Part shown: in pieces, positions 49,761 through 60,610 of the stretch
Numbering within the stretch: the first letter of the stretch is position 1
Layout of the letters: each line of letters starts with the position of its first letter
DNA from: Oopsacas minuta
Lineage: Eukaryota; Porifera; Hexactinellida; Lyssacinosida; Leucopsacidae
NCBI GenBank assembly: GCA_024704765.1
Contig: JAKMXF010000244.1
Location: 301,905-365,904 of the forward strand
DNA length: 64,000 bases
Direction: 5' to 3'
Program-made: the position numbers and the translations under genes
The notes under the pieces: model-generated
Databases searched by the model: none
Seen by the model: the letters and a program-made list of their open reading frames with translations, nothing else
Told to the model about the DNA's origin: nothing

Positions 49761-49936
49761 CTCATTGGTTCTTTGTTTGTTTTCACGAAGATTAGATGTA
49801 TACATTGGAAGATCTGAAGTGTCAATTATACTCTGGTCGGTCACAGCAACATTATTGGGTTGATCTATACCTTCAGATGTAACACTAGTAAATCGATCAG
49901 ATGTCGCATTAGAAAAGTCTTCAAATGTAACAAGAT
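49761..49936 (-). CDS. UBR4: UBR4 exon, Ser/Thr/Asp-rich linker
   Basis: A 176-nt exon with a strong acceptor (a run of T followed by TTAG before 49936) and the donor AATGAG|GTATGT after 49761. It starts with two bases that complete the codon begun by the 56243 exon (G|AT, Asp) and ends at a codon boundary. Its 58 codons read LVTFEDFSNATSDRF and so on, rich in Ser, Thr, Asp and Asn. This fits the disordered acidic linker of UBR4, which is poorly conserved. Identity rests on splice phase and position between recognised exons, not on motif similarity. No stop or frameshift is present. Confidence 0.7.
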
Positions 49937-52900
49937 CTAAAAAAAATTAATGAATTAAACAAATCTCTGGTTTAATAGATCAATCTTCATCACAAATTTT
50001 GAAATAAGTAAGTATTTCTCAACTCTCATGAGCGGAAGCGATATTACATATAATATCTTGAGAGAAGAACTGGGTAGAGAGGTACACAACGGGAAGCAAA
50101 AATTATTACGGGATAACAGAAGAAAATAAATGCTTTACTTCAGATAATCCCACAATACAATCAGTAGAAGAAGAAAATATATGTTCTGCAGAGAATTCAC
50201 ACGTAACTTAAAACATATTATGGTAAATATCAGAATATAGAGGGTCTTAATGTTTCTAGATCATAGATTTAAAGGAAGCCTAACACAAATCAAAATGAAT
50301 TTCTCTTGCTGAAGTATTTTCGATGACTTGCAATGACTTGCGCTGTGCGGCTCGCGAAAATCACATGTGCATAGGTGACTGGCTGGTCTATATTTTGTTC
50401 ATAATTAACGTTGACCTTAATAATTTTCTCGAAATTAAATAACTCAATATTGTGGTTCCATTGGCTGCTTTACTCGTTAAATTCATTTCATAATATGCTT
50501 TAACTAAAGAATAGTATTCAGCTGTTACTAAAATCTCCAATTAAATAGCAACTAATCTCGTTCATTCTTGAAGGGCCAATAAAGAAAATTGTATATCACA
50601 AATTTAGACCCCCCCTTGTCGGGATTTCCTGGCACCACCCCTGACTGGTAGCCCTCGCCTTTCGCGAGTTACCGTTCGCGGTTGATATTTTGTGTTTTGC
50701 TTTGTTGTTCTTGACTTATTCCCACGAAAATTCCTGATATTCCCTCACACTTCACCAATTTGACAAAAGATTTTTCTATATTATTGCCTATATTTCTATG
50801 GCCATCCTATTTTTAAGTTTGCATTTTCACCATCAGTTTTCTAATTATCATGTATCTCAATAATTCAAATATTCATGCCATATAAGTGCTAAGACTAAAA
50901 AGATATTTCAAGAATTTCCATTCTTTGCCTTTATGGCAAGTATTAAAACTCTTAAATTTCAACTCAATTAGTGAATTGAGCCTATAATTTCACTCGTAAC
51001 TATTAGTTATAATTTTTCAATTATGTTTAGTAGCACCGTATGTGTGTTGTCCTGAAGTCTGGGAACGTACCCAACTATTCTCATTAAGCTTTACTCTAGC
51101 CGTTTGAGAATTTGTCGTTCACGACAATTTCCAGAACGAAACCCCCTCGAACGGTTAGTGATACCTGTATTTAGCGTTATACTATGTATAAAGATCATCA
51201 TAATTAAGCTCAAAAACCTAATAAGCATACATTTTCACACATTTCGCTAAATCCTTTCATTTTGTGATTGATGAAATATATTTCTACAGATACGTAATCC
51301 TACAAAATGTGGAAATTTCAAATTTATGAATGCACCCAAGTTTTAGTACCCGATTTTGACCGACTACAGCTGTATTTAAAGTCTACATCATATGTGGAGT
51401 ATTATGCATTATGGTTGCCCTTAGAAAACAATTTTCCCCTTTATAAGCTTGGAAAATTTTGTGGAATCATAATGGTCACTTCCCAACACCTGCCCTATAA
51501 AAAATTCCAGACCAATTGAATTTATCTTTTCGTGTTTTCTAATTTCAAAATGTCTTACAAACATTTGAGCCGGAATGTAGTCTAGGTTGTGGTTTGATGA
51601 TATTCCATACCCAAGAACGATACCTTCTTTTTCAATTTCTTTTTCAGGATAAACCTCTTTAGAAGACATATCGTATTCTGTTCTTCCTCTTTCCAAGTTT
51701 TCATATCGCTAAGTGCATCATGAAGAAATTTCTGATAGAGATATTGCCATTATCTTTCAGTGCTCTCCAAAACTTGAATGAATCAACTCAAAGCTGCCTG
51801 TAACACTGGAATTATATGTTAACATGCTGGGAATGTCTCGAGTTTGATTCCATTGGAACAATCATTCAGCTTTACACTAGAGCCTCGTGGTATTTGCCTC
51901 AGTGATATCATTTAATATTCTAACTTGTAAAACCTTAATTCTAATTTAGGGAAATCTCCATCGCTGCTTACTTTGTTAGTATATTTTCAACAACCTAGAA
52001 TCGAGTGTAGCTGTGATAGCAATATAAATATATATTATATTCAATTACAATAATAATTACAAGTTTCACTGTCATGTTAAGTACCTCATTTGCAATGTCC
52101 ATTTGTGTGGCATTTCAATAGCGCTGTATCTATTGCTGTTCAACGATTGGAACTAGAAAGCATCTCCAACATTTGTTTATAGCTTAGTTTACTAATACAT
52201 ATGAAAAGGACAAGAAAAATGAATTATTCAAATCAAGAATAATTTACAGTTTCAAACTCTATATTATAGATTATATGCAACTGCTTATAAAATAGATGCT
52301 TAACCTAATCATCTACCTGATATTTAAGTTTGATCAAGATTAGATTATATATATGAATTATCTATATTTGAAACGACAGTGTTTCCTTGAGTAATTCATA
52401 ATCTAGTCTTAGATATATTGCTGGCTGTGCAATCCATGAACCAGGTTCTGGCTCTTTTGAAATTTGTGATCACTCATGTGTCTCTCTTCAAGATCTGTGT
52501 GAAAGTCCATTTTAGACGTTTTGATGGTTGACCTACTGTACCCTGATAGATTTGACAAATCTCACAGTTAAACTTGTCATGACAGCTTGTGAGGCATCCT
52601 TTCTTGCAACCCAATGCACCTAGGATTTCTTGATGACAAACTCTCCACTGCTCCAAATCGTTTAAGAGGCAGTTTTTTCATGATTCCAGTTGAAAAGCTT
52701 ATAGAGCCCACCATGATATTATACAGAGCAAGTTACCTTTAGTTCCGAATATAATTGGATTATAGAGAACTCAATTGCTTAGGTTTTTTCTTCCCTGCCC
52801 AAACTCAACATACAATATCAACGGCGTTCAAATAATTTTCATAGTTAGCAAGAGAATTTGACATTCAAGTAGATACTATCTTTTTATATCTAATAATCCA

Positions 52901-53450
52901 TTAATTCTTAGAGTATAAATACGATATCAACTATTCCTTGAAATGATATTAAGACACTTGATATTTTGTAACTCTTCCATGATATTCCAATGCTAAATCT
53001 TTAATCTACATATAGTGTTTCTCAAATATTTGGGGTATATTTTGTGCTTTCAGGTATAAATCATCCATTTATTATACCAATTGTAAATCTTAAACAATTA
53101 TATATTTCAAACACGCTACCAATTCACAATAATACTTTATAAGTATCAAATATTGACGAAATATGAAAATATGCTTTTTATATTCACTACAATAACCCTA
53201 GAACGTGCCAACTTTGATATAAAAATGTTCATACTATTATGACACCCAATTTGAAAGCCAGGTTGAGCTTTCTCGCGGGCGGCCAGTTTATACACCTGTT
53301 CTACAGTATATCGAGTACAAAAATCTTTCAATTCATTGTTCCATAGACATTCAATGAAATACTAATGGACAATTTATTTAAACATTTTAAATATACCCAG
53401 CTCAGACAAAAATATTCATCCATAACTACATTGTCTGTACAAAAACTACT
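49937..53450. other. intron sequence with unassigned open frames
   Basis: AT-rich intron. Two minus-strand frames look somewhat protein-like but are unidentified. One at 51421-51696 contains NLDYIPAQMFVRHFEIRKHE. One at 52474-52656 is Cys-rich (CKKGCLTSCHDKFNCEICQI). Neither has clear splice sites or a known motif. Confidence 0.4.
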
Positions 53451-53464
53451 TATACGATTCAACT

Positions 53465-53630
53465 TTAGAGCATGCAACTGTTGCATGTAACTAGCAAACA
53501 TACACGATGGAACAATGTAGCATGCAATAAAATTGTGCACAAATTTCGAAAAACAAATATGCATGTGACAATGTTGCATTGAATATTAACAATACGAGAT
53601 ACAAAATTGTTGCATGCAACATTTTATGTA
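53465..53630. repeat. cluster of GTTGCATGCAAC-type palindromes
   Basis: Contains GCATGCAACTGTTGCATGTA, then TAGCATGCAATAA, ATGCATGTGACAATGTTGCA, and finally ATTGTTGCATGCAACATTTT. The first and last units are near-complementary, so this may be a small palindromic MITE of about 165 bp. Confidence 0.45.
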
Positions 53631-53914
53631 TTTTGTTTCATCTTGTACTATAAATTGCCTTCTAATAAGTTCGAAAATTTTCAACCCTGTGCCGCCTTTG
53701 AAATCTATCACTATATGTATGTATAGTGATTGTAAATGGTATATACTGGCACAATGTGTAAAGAGTTGAAATATTCAGAAATATCATTTAGCATCTAAAA
53801 AGGAAGTCTGTATATTGAGGTTCTCAAATATGCAGAACCAAATTTGAAATGCGATATACACACTGTTTTACTAGATAGATACATAACCATTCACACTTAA
53901 CATATATTTTACGC

Positions 53915-55985
53915 TTATAATGAGATTCTACATTTAGGAAACTTTGCTTTGAATATACTTATTATGGTGTCTAAGTCAAGCTTACTGCCTCGATCCCGAT
54001 GAATTCCTAACATTAATAAGCCATCCAAACGGTCTTGTTTCATTTCTGAGCTGAGATCATTCATTATTAGCCGTATTGAGCTGAAATTTCGTTCACACTC
54101 AGTTGCTGATGCTGGCAAGGCGCATGTAATTATGACATTTCGATGAAGCTCAAAAATGCCTCTTTTAAATTCTGCAAATATGCCTGTAATTCAAGTAGAC
54201 TATTATCCCTTTCTTAGTCTGCTTTTCTTTCTAATAAGTGTTTAAAAGTGTCAACTTCACATTTAAGAACGCTGGTGTTGGACTTGAATAATTTGCAAAG
54301 AGGATGAGTGAACTTTCATCCATGAAGCTGCTCTAGGTAGTACGTAAAATGTGATTCTTCTCAGTATGACAATGTTTTTCTCGCTAAATCTCTTTTTGAG
54401 CTCTAAAGAATTTTTCTTATGATCTCACAAACATCACAAAATATCCATCGAATCCTACTCCTGTAACTTCTTCAACATTACCCTCAATGACATAATCGCA
54501 CAAGGCTGCTGGCATCCATTTTCGTCTGACAGGTCATGTACTATCAGACAGGTTTAAACGATTGCCTACTTCTTCTGCTTCATCCTCAAACTTTTGACAC
54601 AGATCTCTCGAGCTACAGGCTCCAATTTCATCTTTTAACGTCCCAAATAGATCGATCCCTTGACTAAGATCATTTGTTAGCTTTTGCAGAATATCTGAGG
54701 CAAATTTTGCTTTCTTCAGAATATGGTCGGTAATGAGGAGATATCTAATGAAGCGGCGATCTATCTGTAACAAGTAGCCAGTTGCTTCAGTGGTACTGTT
54801 GGTGTTACTGTCGTTATCGATCACATCCAGCAGTACTTCATAGAAGATGTTGATGTTTTTCCACACTGCGTCAAACTGTTTCGCTTGCTAGGACCATCGA
54901 GTATCAGAAACTTTCCCAATCTCCATCTTCCTTACTCTATGTTGCTCCTGTATTTTCTCCCACCTGACATGAACCGTGCTGCTGCTCACAATGAGTGTAG
55001 GTTATTGAAAAGTGATAACATATTGGCCACGCAATTGACTGAATTGACAACATCGATAATTGCCAGATTTTAACTGTGATAAAAGCAATGGCTGTAATAG
55101 GAGATTTCACCACCAGTTTTTTCAGGAATTTTCTTTTCAACTCCATTCAAATGACCAGGGATAACAGATGCAATCCATCAGGACCCAAACTTTGTGCTTC
55201 AGCAATACCAATGAAATCTTCATGGGTATTTTTATAGCAGTCTCGTAAAGCTACAACGACTTATTCTCTTCTCCTGGTATCTTTAGATTCGTCTGCAAGT
55301 ATGGTGAAATATTCCGCCTCATGAAGTTCCTGTTTGAGTTGTCCCAATATCATATCCTTCATGATATCCAGCAAAGTATTCTGAACAGTTGGTGTGTGTA
55401 TTTCGCATTCATTGGACCAGTGCGAATTTATCAGCCACAACGGGATCATGTCTAGCAATTAGAGCAAGTATGCCAAGGAAAATGTCACAGGATTGACCAA
55501 AATCAAGACTTCCTTCGTTGATATTATCAGTCGAAATGGCCTACCGGTCTCATGTTGGGCAATTTCCCGTTGAGCAGTGAACAGCAAAACTTCACGTAAT
55601 GTGCGCATATATATGCTATTTTCTGTAATTGCCTTCGCATGTGCAGAGTCCTGGAGTTTAGCAACTGATTGAAAACCGCCAGACTTAACAGTTAGATACT
55701 GTGCATAAGCATTAACACATTCTGCATGCTGAAGGCTAGCTTGGTGTTGCATCAGTTTGTCACGGACTGTGGTTCCATAGCATTTCTTCCAAATACACAT
55801 ACCTGGCTTACAAATATGGGCTATTTTCTGTTTTGGGAGAAATGTCTACAGTGAAAACAGTAATAGCATCTTCGCATTCCGAATACTCTATCCATGGGTA
55901 TCTATCATACAGGGGTGAGGTAAATGCTCCGTACTGCTTGCCAATCATATGCAAAAGGAAATTATGTTACGAGGCTGCATTTGAT
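53915..55985 (-). pseudogene. ZMYM1/DUF4371-type hAT transposase relic, third copy
   Basis: Minus-strand relic. N-terminal zinc-finger region around 55985-55660 (YPWIEYSECEDAITVF, then MCIWKKCYGTTVRDKLMQHQ with ASLQHAECVN). Core: LHEAEYFTILADESKDTRRR, with the first Asp, near 55280. NTHEDFIGIAEAQSLGPDGL follows near 55200. The middle region at 54866-54534 reads MWKNINIFYEVLLDVIDNDS and more. C-terminal dimerisation part: SATECERNFSSIRLIMNDLS at about 54110, ending at 53915. Many frameshifts. Terminal repeats not identified. It lies inside the UBR4 intron between exons 56243 and 49936. Confidence 0.82.
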
Positions 55986-56242
55986 TACTCTCTCTTGACA
56001 TCGAAATATCTTTCTGGCTTGGATTGTAAACTTTTTAACTATATTAAATTCCCAAATTTGGTTCCTGAATGCTAACATAGTCATCATGATGCAGTGTAGC
56101 TCAACAAATATAATTATAAATCAATACTACAAAAGTATAAACCAATACTACAATAATTCAATTATATGACTGAAACAAGGTTTCTCCTAAATAAGGCTAA
56201 TATTGATGACAATACTGCTGAATGCATCACAATTTTATATAC

Positions 56243-56480
56243 CTTTGTATATGTCTTCGAGGCCAGCTGGATCGGTCTTTTCTGACATCTCACCAATCGA
56301 ACCCTCTTCACTTCCATAATACTCTTCCATCTCTTCGTTAGGGATCTTATTTTGAGAAGTTAAATCAGAAAATATAGAGGTATCACATGAGTCAAATCAT
56401 AACTCCATCGATTTTTCTGTTTCAAAGGATTCAGCCAATTTAATTCTTCTCCTTTTCGAAGTACGTCTTCTGTACTGGAA
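56243..56480 (-). CDS. UBR4: UBR4 exon (basic then acidic segment), with an in-frame TGA
   Basis: First UBR4 exon of the window in transcript order. The acceptor is probably CATTCTTTAG before 56480. The donor is AAAG|GTATAT after 56243, and the exon ends one base into a codon, fitting the next exon, which supplies AT. It encodes a basic stretch (RRRTSKRRRIKLAES) that resembles the VLRPRxKRR block of UBR4. An acidic stretch (NEEMEEYYGSEEGSIGE) follows. A TGA at 56397-56399 interrupts this frame between the two parts. The stop may be a sequence error or a true lesion. Alternatively the exon may start below it at about 56351, after AAAATAAG, which would leave out the basic block. A second open frame overlaps this stretch and continues up to about 56719; I did not recognise it. 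Confidence 0.6.
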
Positions 56481-57850
56481 CTAAAGAATGAATCCATTGT
56501 CATCAAACGACCATGATTTTCTTCAAGAAATACTGTTGGCGGTGCTATGCGACCAAACGCGTGTAGATTTTTAGGCTTGGATTTTGTATCTTTCAACATA
56601 GTCGTTTTGAAATTCTTCTTTTGCAAATAGTGCAACGGACATTGTAGCGAACAGCCTTTGCTATGTGTATGAAATATGAATCCAATATTACGTATATGAA
56701 TTCGTATATCATATTGCAACTATATATAGTTGAGCAAAGGAGTAAACTGGTGAATCTTTGTCACTTTGCTATTCAATTGCAGTAGCATAGTGGTTCTCTG
56801 ACAGTATTGCCGATCGAGTCAAAGTACATTATCAAACACATCATTAGTAAAAAGTTGAAAGGTAGAAATCCTGGCGAATACCCTTACAGAAATAAATAAC
56901 TTTAGAATCAATATCTTATCAAATTTCTTCCAATTCCTTCCCGATGGGGGCTGTAGCCGCCCTCGCCCCTCCCAGCGCCATCCCTGCTACCGGTACTAAT
57001 TATAAAATTTCGGAATTCATAATCAGTGATCTGATGATATATTTAAACAAACTTTTACAATTTGAAATGATTAGGTTTGGAAATCCTGAGGTACCATGGA
57101 TTATAAATTAAATAAATAATCAATAGAACTCAACAGAATCTATGTGTTCGCAATTAAGTCAGGCCATCCCTAGTAAATACCCGACTTCCCCATACACTAA
57201 TAATACATTTTGACAAATGTTTTACTCATGAAGAGGTAATATAGTTATCATAATTTATGCTTTCAACATGGATTATGTACTAGTAAATAGAGTGATAATA
57301 TGAAAATGGAATTTAAGAGCATGGGAATATAAAACTACAATACAACTTTCATAAATTACAGTGTAACGCACAGTCACTACTCTATAGTATTTCGGTTGTG
57401 TAGATTTTCTTTCTTTTATAACTGTTTCCTTTTCTAATGTTTTGTCAAGCGCCTTCATTAGCTGCTCTGTACTCTTTTGGTGTGATCGTGTGACGAAGTT
57501 ACGCGTCGAATGATATATATCAATTAACTAAAATTCGCCAAACAAATCATGTTTCTCTGAACCAATCCCCACATGTCATACAATCATTTACTGATAATCA
57601 TAAATTGATCTTATAATATAAATACATCTCTAGAAACAACAGTTTTTCCTACTCATAAGCAAACTCATAAGCAATAAGTGGTTTACACTATTAATAAAAT
57701 ATTCTTCCTTTGAGGTAAATAACTATCTAATAATTGATTGCAAACTTACGATTCTTATAAAAAATAATAGAACGAATTGAGTATGAAGAATTGGACAAAT
57801 ATTTCTCTGCTACAAATTCACAATGCCCTAAGCTGCAATCTAATTATCGT
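56481..57850. other. upstream UBR4 intron, unassigned
   Basis: A frame open from 56719 to 56360 on the minus strand (SKPKNLHAFGRIAPPTVFLE, then MDSFFSSSTEDVL) overlaps the first UBR4 exon in another frame. It looks protein-like but is not recognised. A second minus frame at 57273-57458 (LMKALDKTLEKETVIKERKS) is also unassigned. No earlier UBR4 exon was found. Confidence 0.4.
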
Positions 57851-57864
57851 AGATTTCATTCGAC

Positions 57865-58765
57865 TAAACTGCTTTGATAAAGTTGTTTAGAGATGTTACT
57901 CGTTCAATTGATGCTGGGAAGGAGTTTGCCTTGGTTTGTCTTGATTTATCCAGCGGTTATGATACAGATAATCACATCTTTCTTATAAACGCTTAAATGT
58001 TAAATAATGGGTTGTCTGGCAAAGTCTTGGAATTTGTTGAGTCTTATCTAGATAGTAGGGTACAAGTTGTAATATTAATGGATCCTGCTCAAGTCTATCA
58101 ATATATGGCGGGGGTTCCTCAGTGATGTGTACTTGGTCCCTTACTTATTAATCTGTACATCACTACAATGGAAGATATAATTAGTGATCACTGATTAACT
58201 GGAATTATTTATGTGGATGATACTCAAATACATATCTATATAGCAATTAAAACTTGAAGAATTGGTACATTCTCTAGAAGATCTTCTAGATGATGTGTGT
58301 AGTTACTTCACCCCTAATAAACTGATTTGTAATTCAACTAAGTCAAATTTAATGGAATTCTCTACGAAATTTAAGGCCACACCATCATTTACATATATTA
58401 ATTTTGGCTACTTTACAGCCTATCAATAGGATACGCAACCTAGGTGTTATTTGGGATTGTAATCTATCAATGTAGCAGCATATGAGCAAAATTTGTATTC
58501 AACAGGGTTACCTCTAAGTCGATTTAGATACATTGCAGAAGATCTTGGTAAAAACCCAACAGCTAGACCAGTTCATGCGTTTAACCTAAGTATGCTAGAC
58601 TACTGTATTTCCATAGTTTATGATCTACCTGATAAAGAATTGAATAGACTTCAAAGAATCCACAATTCTCAGCCCGCTAAATATCTGGAGCAAAAAATAT
58701 GATAATATTAGTACAGTGGTAAAGAGACTTCATTGGTTGCCAATTGTAACAAGCAGTGAATTATG
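57865..58765 (+). pseudogene. non-LTR retrotransposon reverse-transcriptase relic, CR1/L2-like
   Basis: Plus-strand reverse-transcriptase remains. FALVCLDLSSGYDTDNHIFL (decayed LDLSAAFDT motif) near 57940. GLSGKVLEFVESYLDSRVQV near 58010. YQYMAGVPQ near 58110. The active-site motif YVDD in GIIYVDDTQIHI (58210-58221). EDLLDDVCSYFTPNKLICNS follows, then NRIRNLGVIWDCNLSM, and finally PVHAFNLSMLDYCISIVYDL with PDKELNRLQRIHN. Stops and frameshifts throughout. Both the 5' part (endonuclease) and the 3' end are missing. The later motifs are typical of CR1/L2-group LINEs. Confidence 0.82.
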
Positions 58766-58930
58766 ATTCCCTGGAATGTGTACTAAGTTGTTCATGGCAA
58801 TTGTCCATTTAATTAGGTGACCTAATTCACCATTGTGAAAATCAAGAAAATGTCAGATCATCAGATACGAATATACATAAACAAGCCAGACCTAGATGGC
58901 AGAACTATGGGAATCGGTCTTTATCTAGAG

Positions 58931-60240
58931 CAGCGTTTCTCAAACGGGGTACTTGGAAATTTTGGGTACGAGACCTACATAATCGTTCTTTATTCATCTT
59001 TGATTGTTTGAAATATAGTTTAATCTGGTCTATATTTGGTAGGATACAGTGCGGGTCTAAGTAGGCTAATTAATTGAAAATTAGCCAAAAATTATGAACT
59101 ATTTAGTTAGGTAGATAACAATACCACAAATATAACTGTTTTTGGTAGATTTTTACATTCTATAGCATCAATACTTGATAAATTTGCTCTTCAATGACAA
59201 GAAAGATAACTGGAACAAAAAGGAGGAATAATGATCCCTTTTACTTGTCATTTGGTTTTATCTAACAAATCAAAGGAAAATCAATGCTTCCATTATGTGT
59301 TGTGTGCAATAAAACCTTAACAAACGCACTAATGAAACCAAACACCCTAAAGAAACATTTAGAGACTTCTCCTATGGAACACAAAGATAAAGCAGTAGAC
59401 TTTTCGAGCGAAGGTGGGGTTCTTGAGGCAATACAGATGAAAATCCTGATAAAGGAGGTAAATATAAGTCAAAAAGCGAAAGAAGAATCATATTTAGTAG
59501 GTTTCCTTATTGCAAAAGCAAAAATCACATACCATACCAAATCGTTTATTTTACCTTGTGCTGGTGAACTTTGCAGAGCAGCACTAGATGAAAAGGCAGC
59601 AATTGAAATCCAAATAGTTCCACTGTCTAAAGATTCTATCCAGCGAAGGATTGATGACATGACCATAGATGTAGAACGTCAACCAATCTTAAAGAGACAG
59701 AAAGCAGATGGATATTTTCTGGAACTGGATGAGTCGGTTGATATCACTACTAAAACCCAGCTACTATGTTATGTGAGATACATGAGCGATAAGAACTTCG
59801 AAGAAGAAATGCACTTTTGTAAGGCACGAGAAACTCACACAAGAGCTCTATATGTATTGAACACTGCCAATGATTAGTTGACTAAGAATAAACTTAACTG
59901 GGATAGTTGCATTCCCATATCTACAGATCGCGCTGCTGCAATGACTGGTAAAAGGTCTGGATTCATAACTCGTGTTAAGAGAAAACCACAATGTAGTTGG
60001 CATACATTGTATCATTCATAGAGAGGCACTCGCTAGCAATCATGCAAGGCAGCCTGAATTGTGCATCCTTAACTGCTGTTAAAATAGTAAACTTCATCAA
60101 AGCTCGAGCACTTAACTCAAGGCGATTTACTAAACAATGGGAGGAAATGGGGCTGTACATACGCAATTATTTTTGCATACAGAAGTGGCTCTCGCTGGGC
60201 AGTCTTCACTCGTAAATTTGAATTACGTGAAAAATTTCAC
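58931..60240 (+). mobile_element. hAT transposon, ZBED5-like, 3' truncated
   Basis: Left terminal repeat CAGCGTTTCTCAAACGGGGT at 58931. The gene follows on the plus strand. The right part is lost after about 60240, where unrelated and Helitron-like sequence begins. This family is related to, but not the same subfamily as, the one at 16.8-19.1 kb. Confidence 0.78.
59205..60240 (+). pseudogene. hAT transposase, ZBED5/SCAND3-like, broken and truncated
   Basis: The reading begins around 59205 (DPFYLSFGFI, then a stop). It has a BED-type zinc finger from 59284: MLPLCVVCNKTLTNALMKPN, then TLKKHLETSPMEHKDK, with the C-x2-C and H-H ligands visible. IQRRIDDMTIDVERQ follows. The first Asp is in YFLELDESVDITTKTQLLCY (near 59727). 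CIPISTDRAAAMTGKRSGFI (about 59920) carries the second Asp. GIHCIIHREALASNHARQPE and AVKIVNFIKARALNSRRF follow in shifted frames, then LREKFHIFLGG where the copy breaks off. The stop at 59877 and later frameshifts inactivate it. The C-terminal dimerisation region is absent. Confidence 0.86.
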
Positions 60241-60324
60241 ATATTTCTGGGAGGGACAAAGTCAAAAATACCATTGCTTCGCCTAACTTGAATGAGAATT
60301 ACCATTAATATGTAATAATAATGT

Positions 60325-60430
60325 ATATTCTAGAGCATATTATGGTCCCGCCCAAACTGCCCAGCCGAAAGTAACCTTTATGCCAAAAACAGCCCTGGGC
60401 GTGTTCCAGTTTCTTTAATTAATCCCGAAC
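60325..60430 (-). mobile_element. Helitron-like element, 5' fragment
   Basis: The complement reads GGGATTAATTAAAGAAACTGG, then GGGCTGTTTTTGGCATAAAG and GCTGGGCAGTTTGGGCGGG. It matches the 5' opening of the 20.8 and 44.6 kb copies. It lies where the ZBED5-like element is broken. Confidence 0.55.
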
Positions 60431-60610
60431 ATTAAAACATACATATATATACACAGCTAACTATATAAAGATTATTTGCGTTTGAATAGTATAGATGTTG
60501 TTCTCGCTCTATCTAACTGTGTTTGCATGGAAGCCGAGAGGATTGTCGCAAACACTTCAAACTCTTAGGAGTTCAAAAATCAATAATATTTAGTCTACAA
60601 AAGGCAAACA

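Larger units (their letters stand above)
1208..56480 (-). other. UBR4: UBR4-like E3 ubiquitin ligase gene, middle part (seven exons, one a candidate)
   Basis: UBR4 is a very large N-recognin E3 ubiquitin ligase with a UBR box and a C-terminal hemi-RING. This window holds only the stretch downstream of the UBR box, so neither domain is visible. Exons in transcript order end at 56243, 49761, 38322, (36571), 30235, 12265 and 1208. Splice phases agree across every junction: G|AT, GAG|GAA, A|TA or A|TT, AAA|GAT, AG|G. The product resembles human UBR4, from memory, in four successive blocks: a basic KRRR-type block, a UIM-like helix, the block with FELLPHF and FMQVILTL, and the block with NENEV, FLSILL and LPFF. 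Introns of about 1.6 to 17.7 kb contain transposons. The family call is inference from remembered similarity; exon chaining is seen in the sequence. Confidence 0.85.

Noticed and set aside
52474-52656. Cys-rich minus frame as a zinc-finger gene
   Set aside because: Spacing matches no zinc-finger pattern I know and there is no start, splice or neighbouring support.
53146-53331. Minus frame containing TVEQVYKLAAREKAQPGFQI as an extra exon
   Set aside because: No convincing acceptor or donor, and the flanking UBR4 exons already join in phase without it.
57273-57458. Minus frame LMKALDKTLEKETVIKERKS as an upstream UBR4 exon
   Set aside because: It does not resemble the UBR4 segment expected before the basic block, and splice signals are weak.
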